NCBI GenBank assembly: GCA_002007465.1
Contig: LNAC01000031.1
Coordinates: forward strand, 6,422,069-6,486,068
Direction of reading: 5' to 3'
From: Ailurus styani
Taxonomy: Eukaryota > Chordata > Mammalia > Carnivora > Ailuridae
Length of the DNA stretch: 64,000 bases
Shown: positions 1 to 11,600 of the stretch, piece after piece
Layout of the letters: the number at the start of each line of letters is the position of its first letter
Numbering within the stretch: the stretch's first letter is position 1
The notes under the pieces: generated by a model
Seen by the model: the letters and a program-made list of their open reading frames with translations, nothing else
Told to the model about the DNA's origin: nothing
The model's database searches: none
Made by a program: the position numbers and the translations under genes

Positions 1-89
1 TCATCTAGGAGAAATAGGAGATGACTTGTACAAGTCATCACCCGTGAGTAATATTCTAGAAATTGTTAGTTTAGACTTCTTAAATGTTA

Positions 90-110
90 CTTTAAAGATT
101 TTATTTATTT

Positions 111-147
<37 letters not shown>

Positions 148-292
148 CAAGTGTGGGGGAGGGGCAGAGGGGGAGGGAGAAGCAGTCTCCCCACTGAGCA
201 GGGAGCCTGATGAGGGGCTCCATCCCAGGAACCCAGGATCATGACCTCAGCTGAAGGCAGATGCTTAACTGACTAAGCCATCCAGGCACCCT
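90..292 (-). mobile_element. CAN SINE (tRNA-Lys-derived), antisense
   Basis: On the + strand it reads tail to head: a T-rich tail (TTTATTTATTTGAG), a GA-rich stretch at 113-145, the AAGCAGTCTCCCCACTGAGC body segment, and the tRNA-derived head ending GCCATCCAGGCACCC. Imperfect 16-bp TSDs flank it: GACTTCTTAAATGTTA at 74-89 and GACCTCTTAAATGTTA at 293-308. In this family the head is transcribed by Pol III and copies are made by L1 machinery, so the copy is non-autonomous and non-coding. Confidence 0.95.
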
Positions 293-576
293 GACCTCTT
301 AAATGTTATTTTAGCCTAATTTTTCAAATAATATATTGTATTTTAAGTGTTCTGTTGAACAAACTATGTAGTAGCAGTTGTAGAATCCTTTTTTGTAAAA
401 GATCACACATTTCTTGTAGTCACGTTGGATATTTTCCTTTATGTCAATCATTAAGAATTATTGGGCAATAGCAACAGAAATGGAGTTCTAAGTTGCATGT
501 CTAAAAGAAAGCATTGTTTCAGAGGGTCTTCCTTTGAAAATTTTAATATACACTTATGTATTCTTTCATATTCTTT

Positions 577-761
577 TTAAAAAAGATTTTGTCTATTCAT
601 TTCAGAGATAGCACACAAGCATGAGCAAGGGGAAGGGGAGAGGGAGAAGCAGACTCCTCACTTGGCAGGAAGCCCAGTGTGGGGTCTGATCCTAGGACCC
701 AGGGATCATGACCTGAGCCAAAGGCAGATGCTTAACTCACTGAGCCACCCAGGTGCACCTA
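577..761 (-). mobile_element. CAN SINE, antisense
   Basis: The tail (TTAAAAAAGATTTTGTC) is at the left and the head (TGAGCCACCCAGGTGCACC) at the right. The 14-bp TSD CTTTCATATTCTTT is at 563-576 and 762-775 without mismatch. The A/T tail is decayed and the GA stretch is short, so the copy is probably not among the youngest. Confidence 0.94.
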
Positions 762-777
762 CTTTCATATTCTTTAA

Positions 778-1740
778 TGGGTGTGATAAATAGACTAACC
801 AGTAAGTTATTACCAAAATATACAGTGTCAAAATAGAATTAAGGGTCCTCTCAGCATCATAAAGTGTGGGCAGTTTTTTCAGTATATCTTTATTTCCACA
901 TATGTGACTGTTAGTGTGGGTATATATCTTCAAGTTTTCCATTTTAATGACTTACATAGCAAACTCATATTATACATTTACCTTGAGATTTGGCCAAAGA
1001 AAGAAATTAAAGTATTCCATTCAGTGAATCTGTGTGAACGTGAGATGTAAATCTTCTGTTCTTGTTGGTTTCAGCTCCTTTATATGTACTAGGCTGAGTG
1101 TGTTTCCAGGGTTTAGAGATGTGTGTGTGTATATCTATCTATCTTTATATTATACACATATACACACATGCATGTATATAGGTATATATACATATATATG
1201 TATTTTAATACAATATGAAATACAAACCAACTAATTCATCTGGTATTCAACTAAAGAAAAAAAATGACTGTGAGAGGAAGTATGTTGGTCTTCAGTGTGT
1301 GTTGTGCAAAAGGATTTTGACTATATGCAGATTTTTCTTATGTGTTGACTTTAGATCTTTATCCCTGAGAAAAAGTTCACTTAACTAGCATTTTTTGGTT
1401 TAATTTATAGTTTTTAATAGTCTGCTAACTGTTTTAATCTACTTTAACTCTACTTTAATAGATTTCTGCACCAGCCTGTATGATGATTTCTCCAATATAT
1501 CTTGTAGGAGACCTGAATAAGCATAATATTGTGGGTTGAATTGTCAGCTTTGACAATGATCCCCTTTAGGCCCAGACCAGTGTCTTTATTGCTAGTAGTT
1601 CCCTATGTTTTTGTGTGGCTGTTTTGTTTTCTTTTTTATATAGTGTCCCAAATACATACAAATACATATCATTTAATTTTTCCTGTCATGTAATTGATAC
1701 TAAGTATTTGAAGACTGTATGAAAAGTTGTGTTATAGATA
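778..1740. other. Unique AT-rich noncoding stretch
   Basis: No gene or recognisable repeat is seen apart from an impure TA/TG/ATCT low-complexity patch at about 1125-1205. Open frames here are short and cross this simple sequence. Confidence 0.6.
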
Positions 1741-1744
1741 TAAT

Positions 1745-1800
1745 GGTTCCCATTTTAATGATGAAGAAACTGAAGTACAGATGAAGGCAAATGCATTTGA
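1745..1800 (-). repeat. MIR-like fragment, antisense
   Basis: The segment CCCATTTTAATGATGAAGAA followed by ACTGAAG resembles the reverse-strand MIR motif CCCATTTTACAGATGAGGAA. It is short and diverged, and it could also be an L2 3' end. Confidence 0.45.
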
Positions 1801-1965
1801 CAACTTCTGGGTTCATATTCCATTTCTGAGATTATATGATCTTTGGAAAATTCTTATCTTTTTAGTCTCCTTTTTCTCATCTGTATAATGGGGTTTTGAG
1901 GGTTATTGGGAGGGTTGAATGAAATCATCTAGGTGAAAGTGTTTTGAACTGTAAATTTTCATACA
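1800..1965 (+). repeat. MIR SINE relic, sense
   Basis: The core order matches MIR: CTTCTGGGTTCATATTCC, then CTCATCTGTATAATGGGG, then GGGAGGGTTGAATGAAATC. It is highly diverged, as expected for this old mammalian tRNA-derived SINE. It directly abuts a possible antisense MIR piece. Confidence 0.65.
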
Positions 1966-2509
1966 AATACAAAGCCAGTATTATAGTATTCTACTATATT
2001 ACTAATTATAAAGCCATTAATTTAGTAATATATTGAAAGAGAACAGGTCAGTGCTCTTTCTTCTGTTTCCACACAACCTCAGGTCTGGAGACACTAGGTC
2101 TATTTATTACTAGTTCAGTATCACATTATTAATATTTATCGTAAATGGAATTTTGCAGAACTCTTGTTACCATGAGCCCAAACTTTAGAGGTCACTTTAT
2201 GCTTGTAATATATTGTAGAAGTCCTCTGAATGAATGTTTCTTTTCTTTTTTTCCCCAATTCAAATTTATTAAGGTATGTAAACTATAAAAACAGTTATGT
2301 AATAGATTACCCATATGGTTTCATTCTTCCTGCTTTAATCTGGTTTTCCCGGAATATGGAATAGACTTGGTTACCAGTTTGTTTATTTCATTCATCTCTT
2401 CTGAGAAGAAGAATATAAACTTGATTAGTTATGACATGTAAGTTTTATGGCATGAATATATGAAATAAATTATTTAATTATTGTTGCCCAGTAACATTTT
2501 AAATCTATA
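1966..2509. other. Unique noncoding stretch
   Basis: AT-rich DNA without coding signals. The piece at 2240-2340 (AATTTATTAAGGTATGTAAA) vaguely resembles an old L1 3' UTR, but I cannot place it securely. Confidence 0.5.
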
Positions 2510-2528
2510 AGAAAAATATCTACTTCTT

Positions 2529-2738
2529 GGGCGCCTGGGTGGCTCAGTGGGTTAAAGCCTCTGCTTTCGGCTCAGGTCATGATCTCAGCGTCCTGGGATC
2601 GAGGCCTGCATCAGGCTCTCTGCTCAGCAGGGAGCCTGCTTCCTCCTCTCCCTGTCTCTCTGCCTGCCTCTCTGCCTACTTGTGATCTCTCTCTCTGTGT
2701 CAAATAAATAAATAAAATCTGTAAAAAAAAAAGAAAAA
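2529..2738 (+). mobile_element. CAN SINE, sense, young mustelid-type copy
   Basis: The head GGGCGCCTGGGTGGCTCAGT starts at 2529, followed by the GCTTTCGGCTCAGGTCATGA variant. The body has CTGCCTGCCTCTCTGCC, then CAAATAAATAAATAAAATC and a long A tail. The TSD is AGAAAAATATCTACTTC at 2510-2526 and AGAAAAATACCTACTTC at 2739-2755, with one mismatch. The near-consensus sequence, long tail and CpGs kept in the body (for example CTTTCGG) indicate recent insertion. Confidence 0.97.
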
Positions 2739-2755
2739 AGAAAAATACCTACTTC

Positions 2756-3620
2756 ATTTTTCTTAAGTTTATTTCCCTTTCTGATGCAATCTTTGAGGAT
2801 ATTCTGGAGTTACTTACCTCTTTTTTTTTTTTTGTCTTAAATATCTAATTCAGTGTACTTTGAAACAATGGGGTTTACACTCTGAAACCTACAATAAACA
2901 AACAAGCTAACAAAAATTAAACCACCACAGGAGAAAATGTGAAATGGAAATATGTAATCAAATAAATGGGAAAAAGGTTTGAGAACGATTGTAGAAGACT
3001 AACAGGAGATATCACTAGTGTGTTTCTTACTTGGTGGTTGTTTTCTTTCAGGAAAAATCTTATCAGCTGGAGAGTTGCTCTTTTCTTTGAAGTAAGCTCT
3101 GGTTTCTCTGAAATCAGATTTTGTATTCCCCAGGCTCCACTCTGCAATGCCAGCGCAAACATACATTAGCAGCTGTACAACACTTTAAAGAGTTAGCAAG
3201 AAGGTATCAAGCAATTATTTAGTCCGTCTTAGACCTCTAGAAGTTTTTAAAAAAATTCTAGAGTTTTAGGGAGAAGAAAAATAAGACAGTTTAAATATAC
3301 GTTATGGAAAAAATATAAAATGATGATGTAAATTAATTGAAAAGATTATATTCTATCAGTGAGAGATTCAGGAAAATATTCCTATTGTTTTTATAAACAA
3401 ATGACATGGTGGTTTCTTTTTCTAGTTTGGTAGATAGGCCCTATTCTAGTGAGTCTTTTGTTAACTAGTACATTGTACAGTGAGATAATTCTGATTAAAA
3501 TGGTGAGATCTCTTTGATGATGTGACGGGCTCAGATTTTATTTTCTAGTTTCCAAACTTCAAAGAGATATGCTGGTTTAATACTTAGCATTTCAAGTATC
3601 TTTAACTTTATATTACTGTT
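2756..3620. other. Unique noncoding stretch
   Basis: No repeat is recognised. Two opposing short open frames at about 2917-3169 overlap, have no family resemblance and are treated as chance. Confidence 0.55.
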
Positions 3621-3624
3621 TGCA

Positions 3625-3855
3625 GTGCAGTGAAAGATTGGAGTCAGAACATCTGGGTTACAGTCCTGGCTTTTCTATTTATTAGTTTTGTGTCTGTGAC
3701 AAATTATTTAACTTCTTTTGCCCTTGGTGTCCCCGTTTGTAAAATAGGGCTAATAATACTAACCCATATAACTTACAGGGTTACTATCTAGCTTAAGTGA
3801 GAATTTATGTGAAAATGCCTTTAAATTGTAAAGGGCTGTTAGGTATACCACTTAA
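3625..3855 (+). repeat. MIR SINE relic, sense
   Basis: A fairly complete MIR. AAGATTGGAGTCAGAACATC and CTGGGTTACAGTCCTGGC are the tRNA-like head region. TTTGTAAAATAGGGCTAATA is the conserved core. GGGTTACTATCTAGC and TGTAAAGGGCTGTTAGG are the 3' region. It is the best-preserved MIR in the window. Confidence 0.85.
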
Positions 3856-3859
3856 AGTA

Positions 3860-4640
3860 CTTCCTTTAGAATGAGAAGGGGTAAAAAGGAAAAAGGAAAA
3901 ATTAAGTTGTTATTATTTCTGTTTACTAAAATTTATATGAGAGATAATAATTATAATCTTTATTAGGTAGGGTGAGACTACTCCAGAAAGGCACACTACT
4001 TTGCCTATTGTCAGTAGAGGATTAGAGAGAAGTTTAATATAGGACATAGGTTTCAGGTCATGTATATTCTTATATTTGAAATTGATTTCAGCTCTAGAAT
4101 ATTGTAATCTTTTTGATCTTTTTGTTTACTTCTATACCATGAATGAAAATAATTTGAGTGTCTATGTAGTTGTGTGCAGTATATCTACACATAACGCATA
4201 TATATATATATATATACATATTGTTTCCAGGAGAAGCCAAGTACTGCAACAGGCACGATAACTTTTGAGGAGAAAACTTCACTCATTCATTCATTTTTGT
4301 GTTATTTTTTGTGCCAGGTACAAGTTAATTATCCTTGCTGCAATATTTGACTACATTAATTATGAAAAGTTGGCCATCACTTTGTTGATTGCATGATAAT
4401 TGGTTTTTGTTCATATTATGAGTCATTTCAGCAGATCCTCAAAATCTACACTGGATGTAGGTGTTATTAAGGATGCATTCTGTTTTCAGTTTATTACCTT
4501 AAATTTATACATTAAAGAGACAAAATTGGTATACAAAAGAGATAACAATGCTATATTTCTTAGATGTACAGCTGCAATTTGAGGAATGTCTTCTGGTGTT
4601 ATGTTTATAGTCAGTCACCAATTTCTCAGGCCCAGTAGCA
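3860..4640. other. Unique noncoding stretch with (TA)n
   Basis: AT-rich and without coding signals. A short (TA)n run lies at 4199-4216. Confidence 0.55.
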
Positions 4641-4650
4641 AACAGGAGAG

Positions 4651-4654
4651 ATTT

Positions 4655-4726
<72 letters not shown>

Positions 4727-4727
4727 T
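4651..4727. repeat. (TTTC)n microsatellite
   Basis: About 19 tandem TTTC units with almost no interruption. It grew from the poly-A tail of the adjoining antisense SINE and is expected to be length-polymorphic. Confidence 0.95.
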
Positions 4728-4918
4728 TTTTTTTAAGATTTTATTTATTTATTTGATAGAGACACAGCGAGAGAGGGAGCACAAGCAGGGGGAGTGGGAG
4801 AGGGAGAAGCAGGCTCCCTGCTGAGCAGAGAACCCCATGTGGGGCTCCATCCCAGGACCCTGGGATCATGACCTGAGCCGAAGGCGGATGCTTAATGACT
4901 GAGCCACCCATGTGCCCC
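4658..4918 (-). mobile_element. CAN SINE with expanded (TTTC)n tail, antisense
   Basis: The 14-bp TSD AGGAGAGATTTTCT is perfect at 4644-4657 and 4919-4932, so the whole interval between is one insertion. The SINE body runs from TTAAGATTTTATTTATTTAT to GAGCCACCCATGTGCCCC. The tetranucleotide tract to its left lies inside the TSDs and is therefore the remodelled A tail ((GAAA)n in the element's own orientation). Confidence 0.95.
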
Positions 4919-4983
4919 AGGAGAGATTTTCTAAAAGTGAAAGAAATAATCAGTACTTTGTTCTTACTATTTTTTTCATTTAT

Positions 4984-5165
4984 TAACACATATTTATTGA
5001 TCACTTGCTCTAAGACAGTGTGGTAGATGCTAAGAATAAATCAGGAATAAATTATAATCTAGTGGAGAACATGAACATTAATCAAATAATTTCAGAATTA
5101 AATTAAAACACTTATAAATACTAAGGAGAGGTATGTGGTTTTGTGAGAAGAGACAGTGGTTGAGA
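4984..5165. repeat. L2-like relic
   Basis: The order TTTATTGATCACTTGCTCTA, then a GGTAGATGCTAAGAATAAAT-like segment, then ATTAATCAAATAATTTCAG, follows the diverged L2/MIR 3' pattern in which 'tattgagcacctactatgtg' leads to 'taatcaaataatc'. Assignment is by pattern only. Confidence 0.45.
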
Positions 5166-5940
5166 GAAATAGAAATAGTAATAAGTATATATTTGAATGA
5201 TAAAAAGAAGTGGGAAATTACCCTATCCAATCAATATTATTATGCTTATCTTATATATCACAGACTTCTAGTGGTGAGAATTTTGATAAAATTATAGATT
5301 GAAGTAGTTTTCCATTGGCGAGGTATACTTAAACAATTTTGATGTAATAAAGAATTATATAAAATAGTTTATAAAGGTTATGTCAAATATAAAAACTGGA
5401 CTATAAGAGTAAAACCCCATGGTTTTATTTTATATGCTTGCAATTGGTGGAATAAATCCATATGCTAAATTATAATCTCTGTATGTATACATGTCACTTT
5501 CTTGTACACGATGTTTTTTTGCCTTGAACTGTAGGAAAATACAACTTTGGAAAGATAGCCAAAAGTTCTTTTCCTAAGATATTAATGTAGGCATTAAGAA
5601 TTTATATTTTTTCATTAATGTTTTTACTTTATGAAACTTAACTTTATAAAGTTTTACTTTACATTTGTCAGTTTTGCTTTGTTATATGAGCTGTTTGAAT
5701 TCAGAACTTACAAAAAATTTGAAAAATAAAAAAGATTTTGTTTTATAAAATATTTCTTCTTATTTTTTGATCACGGCTTAAATCTAAGCTTAAAATTCCT
5801 TAAAATTATCTAGCATTTTTAATTGCTAGTTATACTGTTAACTAATGTTAGTAGGTCTGTTTCTGTGTTTTATTCAATATGTCAGTCACAAGAAGCCCCA
5901 ACTAAAATATTTCTTGTACTTAAATGGAATAAAAGTGATT
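5166..5940. other. Unique AT-rich noncoding stretch
   Basis: No repeat or gene recognised. Confidence 0.55.
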
Positions 5941-5943
5941 TTT

Positions 5944-6155
5944 AAAAAAGATTATTTATTTATTTATTTGACAGAGAGAGAGAGAGAGAGAGAGATCACA
6001 AGTAGGCAGAGAGGCAGGCAGAGAGAGAGAGAGAGAGGAGGTAGCAGGCTCCCCGCTGAGCAGAGAGCCCAATGCGGGCCTCGATCCCAGGACGCTGAGA
6101 TCATGACCTGAGCCGAAAGCAGAGGCTTTAACCCACTGAGCCACCCTGGCACCCT
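5944..6155 (-). mobile_element. CAN SINE, antisense
   Basis: Tail TTATTTATTTATTTGACAGA, a pure GA run at about 5972-5996, body CAGGCTCCCCGCTGAGCAGA, and head GAGCCACCCTGGCACCC. It carries the GCCGAAAGCAGAGGCTTTAA variant, which is the reverse of the CTTTCGG subtype seen at 2529 and 49197. Flanks suggest a short imperfect TSD (AAAAGTGAT/AAAAGAGAT). The antisense open frames here are simply the SINE read through. Confidence 0.93.
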
Positions 6156-6169
6156 AAAAGAGATATTTT

Positions 6170-8450
6170 AATAACATTTAAGTTCTTACTGATTAGTGAA
6201 TGGCAGGTAATTTACAAATAATCTCAAGTTTATATACTTTCAGTGTTTCTTAAGTTTGCAGGGAAATTGGCCAGACTTTATGACACCACCTCTCACTTCA
6301 TTACTTGTAGAACTCCCAAATAAATTTCATTTTTTAATGGGTACTGGAGGTAAAAATTGCTTCGTAGGTTGGAAACTGGAAGAAGAAAAATGTGTGTCTT
6401 TGAGTTCTATATTTTAATTATGAGGATAGTGCCCTTATGTTCATTTTTCTCCCATCTTGTTTGGCAATTTTTAATTAGATTTTTCAAAAAATAACAAATT
6501 TTTGCGTGTTCGGTATTTGGTATAGAATATTTAGTATTAGATGTTACTAGAAATACCAAGCTGAAAGTACTTTTTCCTCTCTTCTCTTTCAATCCTTAGA
6601 CTTAAAAAAAAATGTTCCTTTAAGTAGCCCTGTATTTAACAACCAGCAATGTTATCCTGGCTTTGACTATATAATAGAATATGAAAGGAAATTGAATGTT
6701 TCAAACTACATTGTAATTTTATATTCAAACACATGGTAATCTTATCTGTTAACTCCTGGTTTATGGTGGTCTCCATGAGAGTTAACTGTTATAATTAGGA
6801 TTAATGAACCATAAAATGCTTTTTCCCCCCTCTTTGAGTAGTGGTATTCTGTTCCCTAATTTTCAGTCCTTGTACTCCAAGCTTGAATTTTCCTCTATGC
6901 TATTTTTAGGGTATGCATTTCTTGGCTGTAATCATTATCAACTTTACACAATGTGGCCAGATCATTCCTTTAATGTTCAGTAAGGATAATGCCCACCCCG
7001 CATCAAGGTTGGGAAGTTTAATTTTAGGAGTATTTGTTAAGTTCTATACATATTTTATGAAAGGTAATAGAAATCAAAAACGTCTTTATAATTTTGCCAG
7101 AAAATAAAGAGATAATTACCAACATTTCCTGCATTTGTACCACCATCCAAAATAACCTCAGAGTCTCACCATTTAATAATAGTCATGCTGCTTACTCAGA
7201 ACAGATCATAAACAATTAAACTTCTCTTCTTTGCTGTTTCTGTAACACATTTTGTGATGTAACTAAAAGTTTTGTACGTGAATAACAAAGGAGACCCAAT
7301 TCTTCCACATCTCTTGGATGCATGATGACGTGGGTAGATTACTGAATAAATTGAGATCTCAGGTTAACGTTACACATGTGAGTAGTTGTATTTGCCTTTT
7401 TTAATAGGACCTTCAGTATTTTTGTAAAATGATGCATAAATATTCATTAGAACTATGTATAAATTCTACATTTTCATGAATTAAAAACATTTATGTGAGC
7501 AAATATGCAGTTTATGTAGAGAATCACATATTCTGTTGAAGACCTTGTGTTATCCACAAGAAAATTAACAACGTATTAGAAGAACTTCCAGCTTTCAAAA
7601 ATGAGGTTCTTTGAGAGCCTTGCATCACTGTCTAGCTGATCATATATTTAATCCTCTATATTTGTATTTGATGGACAATGAGACAGCAGTAAAGGAATTT
7701 GGACTTCAGGTGTGCAGGTTTTTGACACTTTGATACAAAGGAGTGATTATTCTAAACGACTTATTAAGTGTGTATATAAAAGGAGAAATGAAACTCAATG
7801 AAAAGTTCCCATCTTAAAAAAATTGACCGGGAGTGCGGAGATTCTCTGGGTCATCCTCTACAATGATGAGCAGACTTGGTGAATAGAACACAGAAAGTTA
7901 ATAGAAACTGGTATTAGGAAGTTATTATGAACTGCCTCGACCCCTGATCTAGTGCTATTTTCACTATTTTATTTAATATACTTTTAATACTTCTAATTAA
8001 TCTATAAGGTAAACACATGGTCATTTCTACTTGGTATATTCAGAATCTAAATAAAATAACACATTTCTGAAATTTCATTTTGGACCTTTGAAAATTACTT
8101 GTAAAAATCAAGTTAGAAACTATGCAAGTATATTGTGTCACAGTTTTTGCTGTGTTGTCTGCTTTTCTCAATATTATATATGTATATTCATTGAGACTGT
8201 ATGTATGAGAGTTGATCACCTGGGTTTAGATCTATAGGTATGATAAAGATTTAAACATGGTTTACTTTCAGAAAGTTATTTAAAATTTAAATTAATAAAT
8301 ACTTTGAAGAAATGAAAATGAAACATTTGAAATAGGAAATATTAGAAAAAGTAAATTGGAAACTATTTCAAACATACTGAAAAAACAGATTAGTCAATTT
8401 TAACAAATAGTATTTTGACATATTTGCTTAATATGTTTTCGTTGTTTTAA
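6170..8450. other. Unique noncoding stretch with one L1-like piece
   Basis: Mostly unrecognised AT-rich DNA. The segment 6906-6998 (GGGTATGCATTTCTTGGC onward) closely matches 9243-9313 inside an antisense L1, so it is probably a small L1 relic. The 7120-7380 piece is of more balanced composition, but I find no diagnostic feature in it. Confidence 0.55.
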
Positions 8451-8604
8451 AGAAATGAAAGATCCCAGAGACTGTTGAAACCCTTCTCATTCCATTCCCA
8501 CTCACCTCACTTCTCCAGGAGTAACCACTATCCTGAAGCTGGTGTGTATTCTTCCTTCAAGTTTTTATATTTCCATGTGTGTATGTACCCATAAATCATA
8601 TAGA

Positions 8605-9020
8605 CCTGCTCTGCCAGTATGGTAGCCATCAGCCACATTTGACTATTTTTTTAAAATTTAATTCAATTTTATTTTTTCTTAAGATTTTATTTATTTATTT
8701 GACAGAGAGATAGAGAGCACAAGTAGGCAGAGTGGTAGGCAGAGGGAGAGGGAGAAGCAGGCTCTCCACCGAGCAGGGAGCCCAATGTGGGACTTGATCT
8801 CAGGACCCTGGGATTATGACCCAAGCTGAAGGCAGCGGCTTAACCGACGGAGCCACCCAGGTGTCCCCACATTTGACTCTTTAAATTTAAACTATTAAAA
8901 TAAAATACATTCAGTTCCTCAGGAACATTAGCCACATTACAACAGTTTAATATCCATATATGGCTTAGGCTACTGTATTGCATGGTGCAGATACAGGACA
9001 TCATCATCATTGCGGAAAAG
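8605..9020. mobile_element. hAT/Charlie-type nonautonomous DNA transposon, split by a SINE
   Basis: The left part (CTGCCAGTATGGTAGCCATC, AGCCACATTTGACT) and right part (TTCAGTTCCTCAGGAACATT, AGCCACATTACAACAG, GGCTTAGGCTACTGTATTGC) match the internally palindromic MER-type hAT element with 'ggtagccactagccacatgtggcta'. The halves are separated by the SINE at 8645-8866. Flanking ATAAATCA at 8591-8598 and again at about 9027-9034 fits the 8-bp TSD of hAT elements. The exact subfamily is not assigned. Confidence 0.65.
8645..8866 (-). mobile_element. CAN SINE inside a hAT element, antisense
   Basis: Perfect 12-bp TSD CCACATTTGACT at 8633-8644 and 8867-8878. The tail is long and T-rich (from ATTTTTTTAAAATTTAATTC). 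The head ends GAGCCACCCAGGTGTCC. Confidence 0.95.
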
Positions 9021-10597
9021 TTTGCATATAAATCATTGTTTGCATGTTTTAAACTTTATACAAATGATATACTATTCATATTCTGGGGCTTATTTTTATC
9101 ACTCAGTATTATGTTTTTGAAATTTGTCTATGGTTGCACGTGGATTTATGGACATTTAGACCATTTCCAGTTTTTAACTGTTAAAATAATGCTGCAGTGG
9201 GCACTTTTATGCATGTTTTTTTACACATATGTGTGAAAGTTTTTTAAGGGTATGCATTTCTTGGTTTTAATCATTATCAACTTTATACGATGTGGCCAAA
9301 TCATTCACTAAAGTAGTTATATCAGTTTATACCTCAACCAGCAGTATGTAAGATTTCCTTTTCTTTACATACTTGGTGATACTTAGACTACAGACTATAT
9401 ATAGTGTCAAATGTTGTTTTGTTTTAATTTGCATTTACCTAACATTTAGTGAGGATAAGCAAACTTTCATATGTTTATTGGCCATTTGGGATTTCTTTTC
9501 TGTGACTTGCCTACTTCTATTTCCTTTTTGTTGTTGTTTTCCTTTTTTCTTTGTAATAATTCATTTTCGTTTGTATGCATTATAAATTTATCCCATTTTG
9601 TATCTTATCTTTTTACTTTGCTTATGGTGTCTTGATATGTAGAAATTTTAAAACTTACTGTGTAAAAAGTTTTAGCCTTTCACGTTAATGCTTGTACTTT
9701 TTTGTATCTTGTTTAAACAAACTTTTCCTTAGTTGATGCCATATGGCTAATTTCCTGCTTTTTTCCCTAAAAGTATTACAATTTTGCTTTCTAGATTTAG
9801 GTTTTAAAGTCACCTGGGATTTATTCTGTGATCCAGTGATCTAATTTTTCCACATATGTGTAACTATTTTTCTCAGGATCATTTTTAAAAATAATTTTTC
9901 CTTTTCTCAGTGATTTGTATTGCCAGCTTTTTCATTCATCAAATAATCATATACAGATGCATCTGTTTCTGGGTTCTCCATTCTGTGTGGTTGATTTGTT
10001 TATCTTTATTTATCTTATATCATCTGAACTATAAGAGCTTTATGATGTGATGAAGGCTGTTTAAGGTAAGTCTTGCCACCTCGTCCATCTTCTTGAAAAT
10101 TGTTCTATTTTCAGTATCTTCTCTCACATGTGAATTATAGGGTCCTATTTTCAAGTACTGTTAACAACCCTCATGGAGTTTCTACTGGAATTGAATTAAT
10201 AGAGTTAATTTAGTACAAATATACATTTTCATGAACCTTAGTCTTCCTGTTTACCAACATAGTATATCTTCCATTCATTTGTGTTTCCATTTATGCCTGA
10301 CAATAAAGTTTTATAATTTTCTTTATAGGGGTCTTAATCTGATTCTGTTAGACATACTTTTAAGTACGTTATGATTTTGTTTCTATTGCTAATGAGATCT
10401 TCTATTACATTTCTACCTGGTTATTGTTTGTACATAGGAATGCTATTAATTATTTTTATTTTGATCTTGTATCCAATAACTGTTTTGAACTATCTTATTG
10501 GTTTTGGCAATTTGTAGAATCTCTGGGATCTTTTATGTAATAATGTTATCTGAAAATAATGACTATTTTTTTCAGTCCTTATGCTTTTATTTCTTTT

Positions 10598-10800
10598 CTG
10601 TTATTTTAAGGTTTTATTTATTTATTTGACACACAGAGAGAGAGAGAGATCACAAGTAGGCAGAGAGGCAGGCAGAGGGAGAGGGGGAAGCAGGCTCCCT
10701 GCTGAGCAGAGAGCCTGATGCTGGACTTGATCCCAGGACCCTGAGATCATGACCTGAGCCGAAGGCAGGTGCTTAAACCCACTAAGCCACCCAGGCCCCC
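10598..10800 (-). mobile_element. CAN SINE inside ancient L1, antisense
   Basis: Tail TTTTATTTATTTATTTGACA, GA run, AGGCTCCCTGCTGAGCAG body, AAGCCACCCAGGCCCCC head. The 12-bp TSD is TTTATTTCTTTT (10586-10597) and TTTATTCCTTTT (10801-10812). Confidence 0.94.
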
Positions 10801-11600
10801 TTTATTCCTTTTAAAGTTGGTTAGCGTTTCCTGTACTTAGGAAAGGTTGAATACAACAGTATGTAGTAACAAACATTCTCACCTTGTTTCTAACTTTAAA
10901 GTGAATGCTTTTAAAATTTTCCCATTAAATATCAGGTTAGGGAAATTTCCTTGTACTCTTAACTTGCTAAGAGATTCTTAATAAAAGGTGATGAATAGAT
11001 GTTGAATTTTTTTCCTGTATCTTTTTAAAAGATCATATGAGTTTTCTTTTATATGTTGATGTGGCAAATTAGATTAATTAATCATTGAGTTCTTGGGATA
11101 AGCCTTACTTGATCATGATGTAGTTTGTGTAGTTACATGTATGCATTATGTGTGTGTACATATACAGATATGTAGATGATGTACATAGACATATAGACAA
11201 TCAATTTAGATTAAATTTGCTTATATTTTTTGTAGAATTTTTTATTGATGTTAATAAATTTGAATGTCCTATTGTGTTTTCTTATACAGTTTTTGTCATT
11301 TCGAGCATTAAGATTATACTAGCTTTATAAAAAGGGCTGAAGAGCTTTATCTTTTCTATGCTCTGGAATATCTTATTTAAAATAAGGGTTATCTTTTTTT
11401 TTTTTAAAGATTTGGTAATACTTGTCTATAAACAACAGACTTGGCCTGATGCTTTCTTGTGGATAGATATTTGGCTGCTATTTAATTTTTTGATGCTTAT
11501 GAATATATTCAGGTTTTCAATATTCTTCTTGAGTCAGATTTTGGTTATTTATACAGAATGTCCCAAAGTCTTAGTGCAGTTTTAAATTTGAATGACTTAA

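Larger units (their letters stand above)
8460..11600 (-). mobile_element. Ancient L1 (ORF2 to 3' end), antisense, heavily decayed
   Basis: Read on the + strand this is the reverse complement of L1 3' UTR followed by ORF2. Landmarks are TTCTCCAGGAGTAACCACTA, ATTATGTTTTTGAAATTTGT, AATTTGCATTTACCTAACAT and GGGTATGCATTTCTTGG. From 9.8 kb come the strings typical of reversed ORF2, such as TTCTGGGTTCTCCATTC and TTCCATTCATTTGTGTTTCC. No reading frame survives. It is interrupted by a hAT-type element with its own SINE (about 8605-9020) and by a SINE at 10598-10800, so it is older than all three. Confidence 0.8.

Noticed and set aside
2529..2600. tRNA-Lys genes at the SINE heads
   Set aside because: The tRNA-like heads are diverged, lack an intact acceptor pairing and are always joined to SINE bodies and A tails with TSDs.
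5845..6152. Overlapping frames with ER/SLSLS-rich sequence around 5.9-6.15 kb as a repeat protein
   Set aside because: They are translations of the GA-rich SINE region at 5944-6155 in several frames.
11555..11600. Mariner-type terminal sequence (GTCCCAAAGTCTTAGTGCAG)
   Set aside because: No matching inverted end or TA target duplication was found within the next few hundred bases.
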